Both the position numbers and the translations under genes were made by a program. A DNA stretch of 64,000 bases from Zobellia uliginosa. Its GTDB lineage: Bacteria; Bacteroidota; Bacteroidia; Flavobacteriales; Flavobacteriaceae. The notes beneath the pieces were generated by a model. It searched no databases, was not told the origin of the DNA, and worked only from the letters and a program-made list of their open reading frames with translations. Shown here one piece after another: positions 39,451-47,613 of the stretch. The stretch lies in contig NZ_FTOB01000009.1 of assembly GCF_900156625.1 (NCBI RefSeq), forward strand, positions 1 to 64,000, written 5' to 3'. Position 1 is the stretch's first letter. Every line of letters begins with the position of its first letter.

Positions 39451-40527
39451 ATGAAAAATAACGTGTTTCAAGCGGTAAAATTAAAACTGACCGCTATAAA
39501 AATCCCGAAATTACAACTCCCCGATGCTCCCCTGCCCATTTTCAAGAACGGATCCTTGGGTAATGATGGAAGGCTGACCTTAAGTCCTTTTAAGGCAATG
39601 GTCAAAAAGGAAGTAAGCGACCATATCAGAAACTGGCGCTTTATAATTCTATTCGCCCTTATTACATTGGCCTGTTTGGGTACCCTATTTTCTACTTTGA
39701 ACGACGGAATGAAGGCCCTTGTTACCGATAGTAGCGACAACAACTTCTTTTTCCTGAATTTGTTCACCAAATCGGACGGTAGCCTACCCCCCTATTTTGT
39801 GTTCGTAGGATTCCTTGGCCCCTTGTTCGGGATAAGTCTGGGCTTCGACGCCATTAGTTCGGAACAGAACAAGGGTACCTTAAGCCGTATTTTGGCCCAA
39901 CCCATCCCTAGGGACAGTATACTCAATGCCAAATTTTTGGCCGGTATCATCGTAATCAGCGTAATGCTTTTTTCCTTAAGCTTTTTAGTATTGGGTGCGG
40001 GTTTGGTGGCTATAGGAATACCTCCTACCGCTGAGGAGTTTATGCGCATTATGGTGTACACGGTGCTAAGCATCGTATATGTATCTTTCTGGCTGAACCT
40101 TTCCATTTTGTTTTCGGTGCGTTTTCGACAACCGGCCACTTCCGCTTTACTGGGCATAGCCGTATGGTTGTTTTTTACCTTATTTTACCCGATGATTGCC
40201 AACCTGATCATCAAAGGATACGAACCTTCTAAATTTGCTTCTCCTAGGGCCATCTATTTTTATGAAAAATTGAAATTTTATTTGGTTCAAATCATGCCCA
40301 ACGAACTGTTCGATGAAATTACTTCTGCCATCCTAGTACCTTCCGTTCGTAGTTTAGGGCCTTTGACCATGGAGCAATTGCACGGTGCCATCCCCAGCAG
40401 CCTCCCCTTGGGACAGAGCGTGTTATTGGTTTGGCCGCAGTTTACGGGCTTGCTTTCCTTGACCCTGTTGTGCTTTCTATTGTCGTATATGCTCTTTATG
40501 AAGCGCGAAATACGTTCACGGGGGTGA
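39451..40527 (+). CDS. ABC-2 permease with a cytoplasmic N-terminal extension (NosY-like)
   Basis: This 358-residue permease begins with about 60 cytoplasmic residues (basic, with PKLQLPDAPLPIF), then six to seven membrane helices (IILFALITLACLGTLFS, YFVFVGFLGPLFGISLGF and others). The EQNKGTLSRILAQPIPRD loop is the ABC-2 permease contact with the ATPase. It is the last gene of the double-ABC operon. A hairpin about 130 bases downstream may end the transcript. The role is likely to follow the NEW3 protein and the second ATPase. Confidence 0.86.
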   Translation: MKNNVFQAVKLKLTAIKIPKLQLPDAPLPIFKNGSLGNDGRLTLSPFKAMVKKEVSDHIRNWRFIILFALITLACLGTLFSTLNDGMKALVTDSSDNNFFFLNLFTKSDGSLPPYFVFVGFLGPLFGISLGFDAISSEQNKGTLSRILAQPIPRDSILNAKFLAGIIVISVMLFSLSFLVLGAGLVAIGIPPTAEEFMRIMVYTVLSIVYVSFWLNLSILFSVRFRQPATSALLGIAVWLFFTLFYPMIANLIIKGYEPSKFASPRAIYFYEKLKFYLVQIMPNELFDEITSAILVPSVRSLGPLTMEQLHGAIPSSLPLGQSVLLVWPQFTGLLSLTLLCFLLSYMLFMKREIRSRG

Positions 40528-40656
40528 TTTTTTATTTTGAGTCGTGGTTTTTACGGCCGATGCATTCGACTACATAATCGTGGTCAGATACCATGATCAA
40601 GACATTGCCACAAGAAACCCCACCCGAAACTTTGACAAAATAATAGTCCTTAAACA

Positions 40657-40701
40657 AGAAACTGGCCAACCCCGAACCGGAGTAAGCCAGTTTCTATATT
40701 T
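40657..40701 (+). terminator. Candidate terminator of the double-ABC operon
   Basis: AGAAACTGGC (40657-40666) pairs with GCCAGTTTCT (40686-40695), with a 19-base loop, followed by ATATTTT. The T-run is short, so strength is uncertain. It lies 130 bases after the permease stop. Confidence 0.55.
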
Positions 40702-40710
40702 TCCATAAAC

Positions 40711-40890
40711 CCCTATTATATCCTTATTCGCATAAACAGCTCGTATGTACCTGCATCAATATGGCTCACGGGGCCTTCAATAGCATTTCCATAGGCATAG
40801 CCGATATTAAATCCCTTCCCTACACAAACAGTAAAAATCCGCTACCCCCATTTAAACGGTAGCCCGCCAAAGGTAAAGCGTTCGGAAAAT
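40711..40890 (-). pseudogene. Remnant of a PorP/SprF-like T9SS outer-membrane protein C-terminus
   Basis: Reading the minus strand, NIGYAYGNAIEGPVSHIDAG followed by TYELFMRIRI and a TAA resembles the C-terminal strand of PorP/SprF family proteins (GYAYD...G-S-HE-I-x-L-R). Upstream, a different frame gives LAGYRLNGGSGFLLFV and then stops. The two frames look like a frameshifted, truncated gene end. The identification rests on a short pattern and no intact PorP gene is here. It overlaps the gap between the permease and the AraC regulator. Confidence 0.35.
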
Positions 40891-40921
40891 CGAATACGCC
40901 ATAGCCTTAGGCCTAATACGA

Positions 40922-41782
40922 CTAATGCTTTGTAATTAGCTTTTGTTGCATTCTAAACTCTTTTGGAGTACATCCTTTTTGTTTTCTGAACACCCGGTTG
41001 AAATTGGAAAGATTGTTAAATCCACTTTCGTAACATACCTCTGAAATATTCTTATCGGTTTCGATCAGCAATTTAGCAGAATGCCCTATTCTCAAATCCG
41101 ATAGGTAATTCGAAAAAGTCCTTTGTGTCCTTTTTTTGAAAAAATGACTAAAGGCCGAAGGAGACATATTTACCAGACTGGCTACTTCTTCAAACTTTAT
41201 AGGATGCTGTAAATTTTTCGATAGATACTCGTTGACCAAAGTTATTTTTTTGCTTTTGGAGGTATCGTACATATCCACGTAATTCGGTGAAGACAAAAGA
41301 CTTTGATTTCTTGAAGTGGACATATCGTAAAGAATGGACAGAAAATTAAGAAAGGAATCGAACCCCCTGAATTGCGTCAATTGACTTATCCTATCTACCA
41401 TACTCAAGGTGAATTCTTCTGAAAAATGTATGCCCATCCGCGACCTTTCCATCATATCGTTAATAGGGTTGAATATGTTTCGAGATAGGGTTTTCTCGGA
41501 AAGAAAGTCTTGCTGAAACTGAATCGTAATGACATGGGCGTCCTCGGTTTCCTCTCCCGTCCATGCATGGGGCGTATTAGGACCTATCAATACCAGGTCA
41601 GGATGACCGAATGTTTTAATGGAGTCCCCAACCACCCTTTTCCCTGAGGCATTAAGGACCAGGTTAATTTCATATTCGGGATGATAATGGACCGGAAAAT
41701 CGAATTTTGCATTGTAATGATTAAGTACAATAAACAGATCACTATCATTTATAGGAGTAATTTCTCGAACAATTCTCTTCAT
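40922..41782 (-). CDS. AraC-family regulator with N-terminal cupin domain
   Basis: This 286-residue soluble regulator has an N-terminal cupin-type sensor (FDFPVHYHPEYEINLVLNA and GPNTPHAW) and a C-terminal AraC helix-turn-helix pair (about 180-280, FEEVASLVNMSPSAFSHFFKK and ISEVCYESGFNNLSNFNRVFRK). The His residues in HYHPE and GPNTPH are typical of the cupin. It is divergent from the SusC gene at 42044, 261 bases away, and is the likely regulator of that PUL. It is of the type that senses a small sugar in the cytoplasm, unlike the membrane regulators elsewhere in the window. Confidence 0.92.
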   Translation of the reverse strand: MKRIVREITPINDSDLFIVLNHYNAKFDFPVHYHPEYEINLVLNASGKRVVGDSIKTFGHPDLVLIGPNTPHAWTGEETEDAHVITIQFQQDFLSEKTLSRNIFNPINDMMERSRMGIHFSEEFTLSMVDRISQLTQFRGFDSFLNFLSILYDMSTSRNQSLLSSPNYVDMYDTSKSKKITLVNEYLSKNLQHPIKFEEVASLVNMSPSAFSHFFKKRTQRTFSNYLSDLRIGHSAKLLIETDKNISEVCYESGFNNLSNFNRVFRKQKGCTPKEFRMQQKLITKH

Positions 41783-42004
41783 CTTTTCAATAGTTAATGG
41801 GTGTATAGTACTAATTTTATTACAAAATTAGACATTTAAAATCAATAAAGTATTGCTTTTACTTTTGCCTGTATTAATATAAATCTATAAAAATCAGTAC
41901 TTAAATTTAAATTTAATATGATTTTAACACTAAAAAAATGCTAAATATTCAACAGAGTATTTGTAATTATCAATTGGTGCAAATAAAAAATCACCATTTG
42001 ATAA

Positions 42005-42012
42005 TACATTTG
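42005..42012 (+). promoter_or_regulatory. Bacteroidetes-type -7 element of the mannoside-type PUL
   Basis: TACATTTG matches the TAnnTTTG -7 consensus of Bacteroidetes, 32 bases before the SusC ATG. A well-placed -33 TTG is not clear, so this is a moderate call. The surrounding 261-base divergent region is very AT-rich. Confidence 0.45.
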
Positions 42013-42043
42013 TCTTGTTACAAACAAATAAGATCAAATATTT

Positions 42044-45000
42044 ATGAAAAAACTTAATGCATTCGGTGCGGTTAAAATTTTCATGTTGTTTTTAATGTGT
42101 TCCCAAGCCGTTCTGGGACAGGAAAAAACAATTACCGGAAAGATTAACGACATCTCAGGAGCACCCCTCCCTGGAGTCAACGTATTGGAAATCGGAACAA
42201 AAAACGGGGTCGTATCGGATTTTGATGGTGAGTTTTCCATTAAAATAGAAACTTCGCCGAAAGAGGCCGTACTATCGTTCTCCTATATCGGGTTTAAAAC
42301 GATTCAAGTGGCCATTGACGAAAAAGACCATATTGAGGTCACCTTGGAAGAAGATCTGGTAGGCCTTGACGAAGTCGTGGTAGTAGGTTACGGTTCGGTA
42401 AAGAAAAGTGACCTTACCGGATCGGTGGCCAGTGTCAAGGTTGAAGAACTAAGCTCTATACCTTCTAACTCCATCGACAAAATGTTACAGGGCCGCGTTG
42501 CGGGACTACAGGTCATCAATTCGTCCCAAGACCCTGGTGCCGGGGCTACCATTCGTATTAGAGGGGCCAGTTCCTTCAATGGCAGCAACGACCCCTTGGT
42601 GGTGGTTGACGGCTTTCCTTTAGGGGGTGCCGGAAACCTAAAACAGATCAACCCTTCAGATATTGCTTCCGTAGAGGTCTTAAAAGATGCTTCTGCCGCC
42701 GCAATATACGGGTCTAGGGGCGCGAACGGGGTTATCATGATCACGACCAAAAGGGCCAAAGCCGGAAAGACGACTATAGAGGTACGTCACCAGACTACGG
42801 TAAAGGACTTCACAAGCAACCTGATCAGTTGGGACGACCCATTGCTAATGGCACAATTGGCAAACGAAAGAAGTATAAACGATGGCATTGAACCGGTTTA
42901 TACAGGCCGTACCATTGCCGGGGTCTACTACCCTTCCGTCTACGAAATCGAAAGCGGCAGCTGGCCACATAACACCGATTGGGGCGACGTTGTCTTTAGA
43001 GGTTCGCCTATTTTGACAAGCACTACCGTTTCCATGCGCGGTGCAAACGAAACCACTTCCTTTAATATTGGCGCCAACTACCTGAGCGATGATGGGGTAT
43101 ATATAGAAGACGGTTATGAAAAATATATATTGAACCTAGGGGTCTCATATCAATTTAACGACAGGCTAAAATTTACTACATCCAACATTTTATCACGAGA
43201 TGTACGTAAGAACAATAGTGGTCTTGAATATTGGAGAAATCCCTTATGGCCGATTTACGATGAAAACGGCGATTACTTCCGTACTTCGGAGGAAGATTTC
43301 GGACACCCTCTACCCTATACCGAAAATGTGCTGAACGAGTCAAAAGGCCTAGATATAATTTCATCCTATCTTTTAGATTACTCGGTTAGCGACCATTTGA
43401 ACGTAAAGACCCAATTAAATTACAAATACGGCAACAGCATTTCCGACAGGTACATGCCAAAAGAATATACTTGGGAAGGTTATTTCTATGATGGGGTGGG
43501 TGAAATTAAAAATTGGCAGAACCACGATCTTTTATCCGAAACATTTGCCACCTATACCAACACGTTCAACGAACGGCATAAGCTTGATGTCATGGTTGGG
43601 TCTTCATATCAGAACAATGTAACACGAACTTCCGATTTAAGGGCCGAAGGCTTTGTTAACGAAGCCCTACAAAACGAAAATATGTCAGCAGGCGACCCTG
43701 AAAGCAACAAAATAGGCAATGGAAAACAAGAATCACAATTACTCTCGTTTTACGGACGTTTAAACTATGGCCTAAACGACAAATACCTCTTTACCGCAAC
43801 CATGCGCGCCGATGGTTCGTCTAAGTTTGGGGAAAACAACAAGTGGGGCTATTTTCCCTCGGGAGCCATCAGCTGGAAAGCCCATAAAGAAAAATTCATT
43901 GAAGACCTTGGCATATTCCAAGAGCTTAAGGCCCGTGCCAGTTATGGTATCTCAGGTAACCAAGGCATTTCGCCCTACCAAACCCTAAGCCGCTACGGTA
44001 TTGAAAATTTCTATGATGACGGCCAATGGAAAACCGCTATCGGACCTGGTTACGTTAGTGGTCAATACGGCCCCGATTACCGCTATAAGTATTGGTCGGG
44101 CATTCCGAACAAAGACTTGAAGTGGGAATCTACCGCACAGTTGAATGTCGGCCTCGATATGGCCTTCTTCAACAGTAGGCTAAGGACTACCGTGGATTTC
44201 TACAGCAAAGAGACCAACGACCTTTTGCGTCAAAAGTACTTGCCCCTATCCTCTAGTTACACCCGTATTTGGGTAAACGATGGAACGGTAAAGAACAAAG
44301 GTGTCGAAGTTTCCGTAGAAGGAAACATTGTGAACGCCGAAAATTTCAGCTTTTCTTCCAACTTGGTAGTATCCGTAAACAAGAACGAGGTGGTTGATTT
44401 AGGAAATTCCCAGGCCGCAGGTCTGTTAAGGGATCCCAATACCGGAATGGATTTCGAATTCAGGGGCGAAGGTTTTTCAGGTTTCGGTATGGCCACCGCC
44501 AACATATATGGTATCGGACAGCCCTTGAACGTGTTCTACGGCTATAAAACAGATGGCATCATTCAATCGGAAGCAGAAGGACTGGCTGCCGGACTAACGG
44601 GAGACCTAGCCCAGCCTGGTGAATTCAAATATGTCGACCTGAACAAAGACGGAACAATAGACGAAAAGGACAGAACCGTAATCGGTGATCCGAACCCCGA
44701 TTTAATTGCCAGTCTTGGCCTAGATTTCACCTATAAGAAATTCGACCTTTCCATATTCCTAAATGGGGTGTACGGCAACGATGTTTTCTATCCCGGGAAA
44801 TTCGACCAAGCAAATGAAATGCCCTTTCGATGGACGAACGACAACCCCAACAATGACTATCCTAAACTGATGGCCACCAGAGATACCAAACTTAGTGATT
44901 GGTTCGTTGAAGACGGTTCGTTTTTAAGGATACAGAACCTCACCTTTGGCTACAATTTCGATAAAGACGACACCTCCTTCTTTACAAAGGCCCGCTTATA

Positions 45001-45133
45001 TATCAATGCCACTAACCTTTATACCTTTTCCAATTTTAACGGGTATGACCCCGAAGTGGGATTAGATGGAATTTATTGGGGCGGATATCCGCGTTTGAGA
45101 AACCTCACCTTAGGTGTAGATCTAACTTTTTAA
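42044..45133 (+). CDS. SusC/RagA-family TonB-dependent transporter of the GH130 PUL
   Basis: This 1029-residue transporter has a signal peptide (1-25), a carboxypeptidase-regulatory-like domain (about 28-102, GKINDISGAPLPGVNVLE), the DEVVVVGYG box (109-117), a plug (PLVVVDGFPLGG, VLKDASAAAIYGSRGANGVIMITTKR) and a barrel ending LGVDLTF. It imports oligosaccharides made by the GH-A enzyme of this locus. It is followed by SusD 12 bases later and starts the plus-strand operon that runs to the esterase at 52953. The divergent AraC regulator probably controls it. Confidence 0.95.
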   Translation: MKKLNAFGAVKIFMLFLMCSQAVLGQEKTITGKINDISGAPLPGVNVLEIGTKNGVVSDFDGEFSIKIETSPKEAVLSFSYIGFKTIQVAIDEKDHIEVTLEEDLVGLDEVVVVGYGSVKKSDLTGSVASVKVEELSSIPSNSIDKMLQGRVAGLQVINSSQDPGAGATIRIRGASSFNGSNDPLVVVDGFPLGGAGNLKQINPSDIASVEVLKDASAAAIYGSRGANGVIMITTKRAKAGKTTIEVRHQTTVKDFTSNLISWDDPLLMAQLANERSINDGIEPVYTGRTIAGVYYPSVYEIESGSWPHNTDWGDVVFRGSPILTSTTVSMRGANETTSFNIGANYLSDDGVYIEDGYEKYILNLGVSYQFNDRLKFTTSNILSRDVRKNNSGLEYWRNPLWPIYDENGDYFRTSEEDFGHPLPYTENVLNESKGLDIISSYLLDYSVSDHLNVKTQLNYKYGNSISDRYMPKEYTWEGYFYDGVGEIKNWQNHDLLSETFATYTNTFNERHKLDVMVGSSYQNNVTRTSDLRAEGFVNEALQNENMSAGDPESNKIGNGKQESQLLSFYGRLNYGLNDKYLFTATMRADGSSKFGENNKWGYFPSGAISWKAHKEKFIEDLGIFQELKARASYGISGNQGISPYQTLSRYGIENFYDDGQWKTAIGPGYVSGQYGPDYRYKYWSGIPNKDLKWESTAQLNVGLDMAFFNSRLRTTVDFYSKETNDLLRQKYLPLSSSYTRIWVNDGTVKNKGVEVSVEGNIVNAENFSFSSNLVVSVNKNEVVDLGNSQAAGLLRDPNTGMDFEFRGEGFSGFGMATANIYGIGQPLNVFYGYKTDGIIQSEAEGLAAGLTGDLAQPGEFKYVDLNKDGTIDEKDRTVIGDPNPDLIASLGLDFTYKKFDLSIFLNGVYGNDVFYPGKFDQANEMPFRWTNDNPNNDYPKLMATRDTKLSDWFVEDGSFLRIQNLTFGYNFDKDDTSFFTKARLYINATNLYTFSNFNGYDPEVGLDGIYWGGYPRLRNLTLGVDLTF

Positions 45134-45145
45134 TCTGAAGAAACA

Positions 45146-46642
45146 ATGAAAAATACACTTATATATTTGGTTGGATTTTTAGTAATCACATTGACTTCAT
45201 GTGACCTAAAAGAAGAGCCTTACGGGTTTTATTCCGATGAAAATTTTTACAAAACCGTAGAAGACGCCGATGCCGCCTTGTTGTACGCATATAACGCCTT
45301 TAACTTTACAGAGTACAACCGGGGAATTATAGATGTCGGTGACCTGCCCACCGAAACCACAGATCTAAAACCTACCGAAGGTGGTGGTGTAGAAACCATT
45401 GTAAACTGGAAGGCCACCAATAGCAACGAGGCTCTGTCCAATTTTTTCCAATACTGTTATATCGCTATCAATCGTGCAAATGGCGTGATTCAAAACGTAA
45501 AGGACGAAGGCTTTGACGATGACGACAAAAAACGTATTCTCGGTGAGGCCTATACCATTCGGGCGTGGAGTTATTTTAGCCTAGTCCGTACCTTTGGAAG
45601 GGTCCCCATGCAGATCGAGCTTGTGGCCACCGAGGCACAGACCAACCCTGAGATGGCCGAAGATTTAGACGAGGTATACGATTTTATTATCTCAGACCTG
45701 ACTACCGCCGAATCTTACCTATCTATAAATCGAAAGACCGGTAGGTTCGACAAGGTAGCCACATGGGCCATATTGTCAAAAGTATACTTGACCATTGCAT
45801 CGGGAAAAGCCTATAACGCCGCAGGCTATAGGGATATGTCAAAAGATGCCAATACCATGTACGAAGAGGCGGCAAAATGGTCGGGCAAAGTCTTGAACGA
45901 CCAAAGCGAATATGGTTTTGACGAAAGCCTACAAAGTATTTACGATGTAAACAAACCTGACGGTCCCGAGCATATCTGGCAAATCAGTATGGACCGTTCG
46001 GGCAACCAACCTGGTGAGTTTTCCTCTACCCCATTAATGTGGATGCCATGGGGACCTGGTTCGGCCTATTTCGTCAAAAATGCCGATGGCGATTTTGTAA
46101 AAACCACAAATGGATGGGAAGTCTATCGCGTGAACCCTGATTTTAAGTCCACATTCGATGAGAATGACAAACGTGCCACTGAACTAATGCGAAGCACCAT
46201 CTACGATGAGGAAGGAAACGTCATCGGAAGCGTCAACGATGGCAATGTTCCTGGGATATTCAGTATCAAATACCTAGACCCCGATTTTAAGGGCGACCGC
46301 ACCAGTGCCAGACCATTCATGATCCGTTTTACCGATATCGCCTTAACCTATGCAGAGGCCGTCGGCCCTACTTCAGACGGCCTATTATGGCTTAACAAGG
46401 TGAGAAACCGAGCAGGACTAGACCCCGTGTCGGGATTGGGACTGGAAGACTTCAGGGAGGCCGTCTTGCAGGAAAGGACTTGGGAACTTGCTTTTGAAGG
46501 CCATCATTTGTTCGACTTACGTAGAACGGCAAAGGTAGTTGCTACCGTTCCTGCCGCACAGGCCGCCGGTCTAACCGAAGATCAGGCCGCTTTCTATGCC
46601 ATTCCGCTTAGAGAGGTCGATCTGAATACTAAAGCAAAATAA
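45146..46642 (+). CDS. SusD/RagB-family lipoprotein of the GH130 PUL
   Basis: This 498-residue lipoprotein (lipobox Cys19, then DLKEEPYGFYSDENFYKTVEDAD) is a typical SusD. Landmarks are the EAYTIRAWSYFSLVRTFGRVPM helix and QERTWELAFEGHHLFDLRRTAKV near the C-terminus. Its final residues (AIPLREVDLNTKAK) are a little short of the usual NPN...W ending. It lies 12 bases after SusC and 21 before the next lipoprotein. It should bind the oligosaccharide and cap the SusC barrel. Confidence 0.95.
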   Translation: MKNTLIYLVGFLVITLTSCDLKEEPYGFYSDENFYKTVEDADAALLYAYNAFNFTEYNRGIIDVGDLPTETTDLKPTEGGGVETIVNWKATNSNEALSNFFQYCYIAINRANGVIQNVKDEGFDDDDKKRILGEAYTIRAWSYFSLVRTFGRVPMQIELVATEAQTNPEMAEDLDEVYDFIISDLTTAESYLSINRKTGRFDKVATWAILSKVYLTIASGKAYNAAGYRDMSKDANTMYEEAAKWSGKVLNDQSEYGFDESLQSIYDVNKPDGPEHIWQISMDRSGNQPGEFSSTPLMWMPWGPGSAYFVKNADGDFVKTTNGWEVYRVNPDFKSTFDENDKRATELMRSTIYDEEGNVIGSVNDGNVPGIFSIKYLDPDFKGDRTSARPFMIRFTDIALTYAEAVGPTSDGLLWLNKVRNRAGLDPVSGLGLEDFREAVLQERTWELAFEGHHLFDLRRTAKVVATVPAAQAAGLTEDQAAFYAIPLREVDLNTKAK

Positions 46643-46663
46643 TGATATCTAAAAATCAATAAA

Positions 46664-47569
46664 ATGAAAAAGTTAGCATATAGCATCCTAATGTTGGCCA
46701 CTGCTTTCTCGTTCTTTTCATGTGAAAAGGACCTGATGAAAGAGGTCAATGAAGGCGATTGGAATATGGAACGCAATATTTTGACCCTTCAGCTGCAAAA
46801 CCAAATAGGCCCCAGTGAAATCGTTCGTACCAAAGATGATGCGAGCATCACCATTTCGGTCAATACAAACGGACTCGATTTTAAAGCGGTAGACGTTAAT
46901 AGCATTGCCGTTTCCTATGACGCTTCTACCGATGTTCAGGTGGGCGACAAACTAAACTTTGATAATCCGGAAAAGACCTCATCGATTGCAGTTCGATCAA
47001 AAGAGGGTAAAGAACTTCAGTGGAAAGTCATCTTGAAACCTTTTCAATCTGACCTCGAAGGCACTTGGACCCTCTCACAAAACCTTACCTACGGATGGTT
47101 TGTTGGTACCGATGGAGTCGATAGCTGGGCATGGGGCAATTGGCATGAAGATATGGCCAATGTTATACCCGAAGCCGGTTTCGAAACCGATAATGAACTT
47201 GAATTTGTTCTAGAAGGGGTCACCGACGACGGAAATCTTTTCGGAACCTTTACCAATAAGGCAGGGCCTGATGGCAAATACGCCTCTTTTGTAACCTCTG
47301 CTACCGAATCTGGCGAGCCCAAGGATTTTGCCTATAAATTCAGAAAGGTACCCGTTGGCGAAGGTATGTGGGAACACAATCTAGAGACCAATGTGGTAAG
47401 CTTTATAGACAAAGATGGTAACGAATCTAGTTCGAACCCCTTGAAATTGGAAAACGGCAAACTCGAATTGATGTTCGCTACGCCTTGGGATTATAATTGG
47501 GCACACTACAACCCATCATACACCCTCGAGGCTTGCCATTACTATTATTATGCATTATCGAAAAAATAA
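46664..47569 (+). CDS. PUL surface lipoprotein with DUF5018-like N-terminal domain
   Basis: This 301-residue lipoprotein (lipobox Cys20, EKDLMKEVNEGDW) has an N-terminal beta-sandwich resembling DUF5018-type domains (RNILTLQLQNQIGPSEI and the ELQWKVILKPF strand) and a C-terminal domain rich in Trp/Tyr (GWFVGTDGVDSWAWGNWHED; YNWAHYNPSYTLEACHYYYY), as seen in glycan-binding proteins. Its position after SusD suggests the SusE/F role of a surface glycan-binding protein. No catalytic motif is visible. Confidence 0.72.
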   Translation: MKKLAYSILMLATAFSFFSCEKDLMKEVNEGDWNMERNILTLQLQNQIGPSEIVRTKDDASITISVNTNGLDFKAVDVNSIAVSYDASTDVQVGDKLNFDNPEKTSSIAVRSKEGKELQWKVILKPFQSDLEGTWTLSQNLTYGWFVGTDGVDSWAWGNWHEDMANVIPEAGFETDNELEFVLEGVTDDGNLFGTFTNKAGPDGKYASFVTSATESGEPKDFAYKFRKVPVGEGMWEHNLETNVVSFIDKDGNESSSNPLKLENGKLELMFATPWDYNWAHYNPSYTLEACHYYYYALSKK

Positions 47570-47577
47570 ATGAGGCG

Positions 47578-47599
47578 AAAGGGTCGGGCCCGACCCTTT
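47578..47599. repeat. 22-bp perfect GC-rich palindrome in the PUL operon
   Basis: Half-site AAAGGGTCGGG joined to its exact complement, with no loop, sits 8 bases after the lipoprotein stop and 14 bases before the GH-A start at 47614. Lacking a T-run, it is not a standard terminator. It could adjust relative expression or be a protein site. Confidence 0.6.
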
Positions 47600-47613
47600 A
47601 CCCAAATCAAACA

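Larger units (their letters stand above)
40528..40921. other. 394-base gap with hairpin and gene remnants
   Basis: Between the permease (plus) and the AraC gene (minus). It holds a hairpin terminator candidate (40657-40701) and minus-strand coding traces (listed as a pseudogene). The minus-strand frame 40690-40532 is also open for about 50 codons, but has no start and no recognised motif. Confidence 0.45.

Noticed and set aside
47497-47613. N-terminal extension of the GH-A lipoprotein
   Set aside because: It lies inside the preceding lipoprotein gene; the ATG pair at 47614 starts with a lipobox signal.
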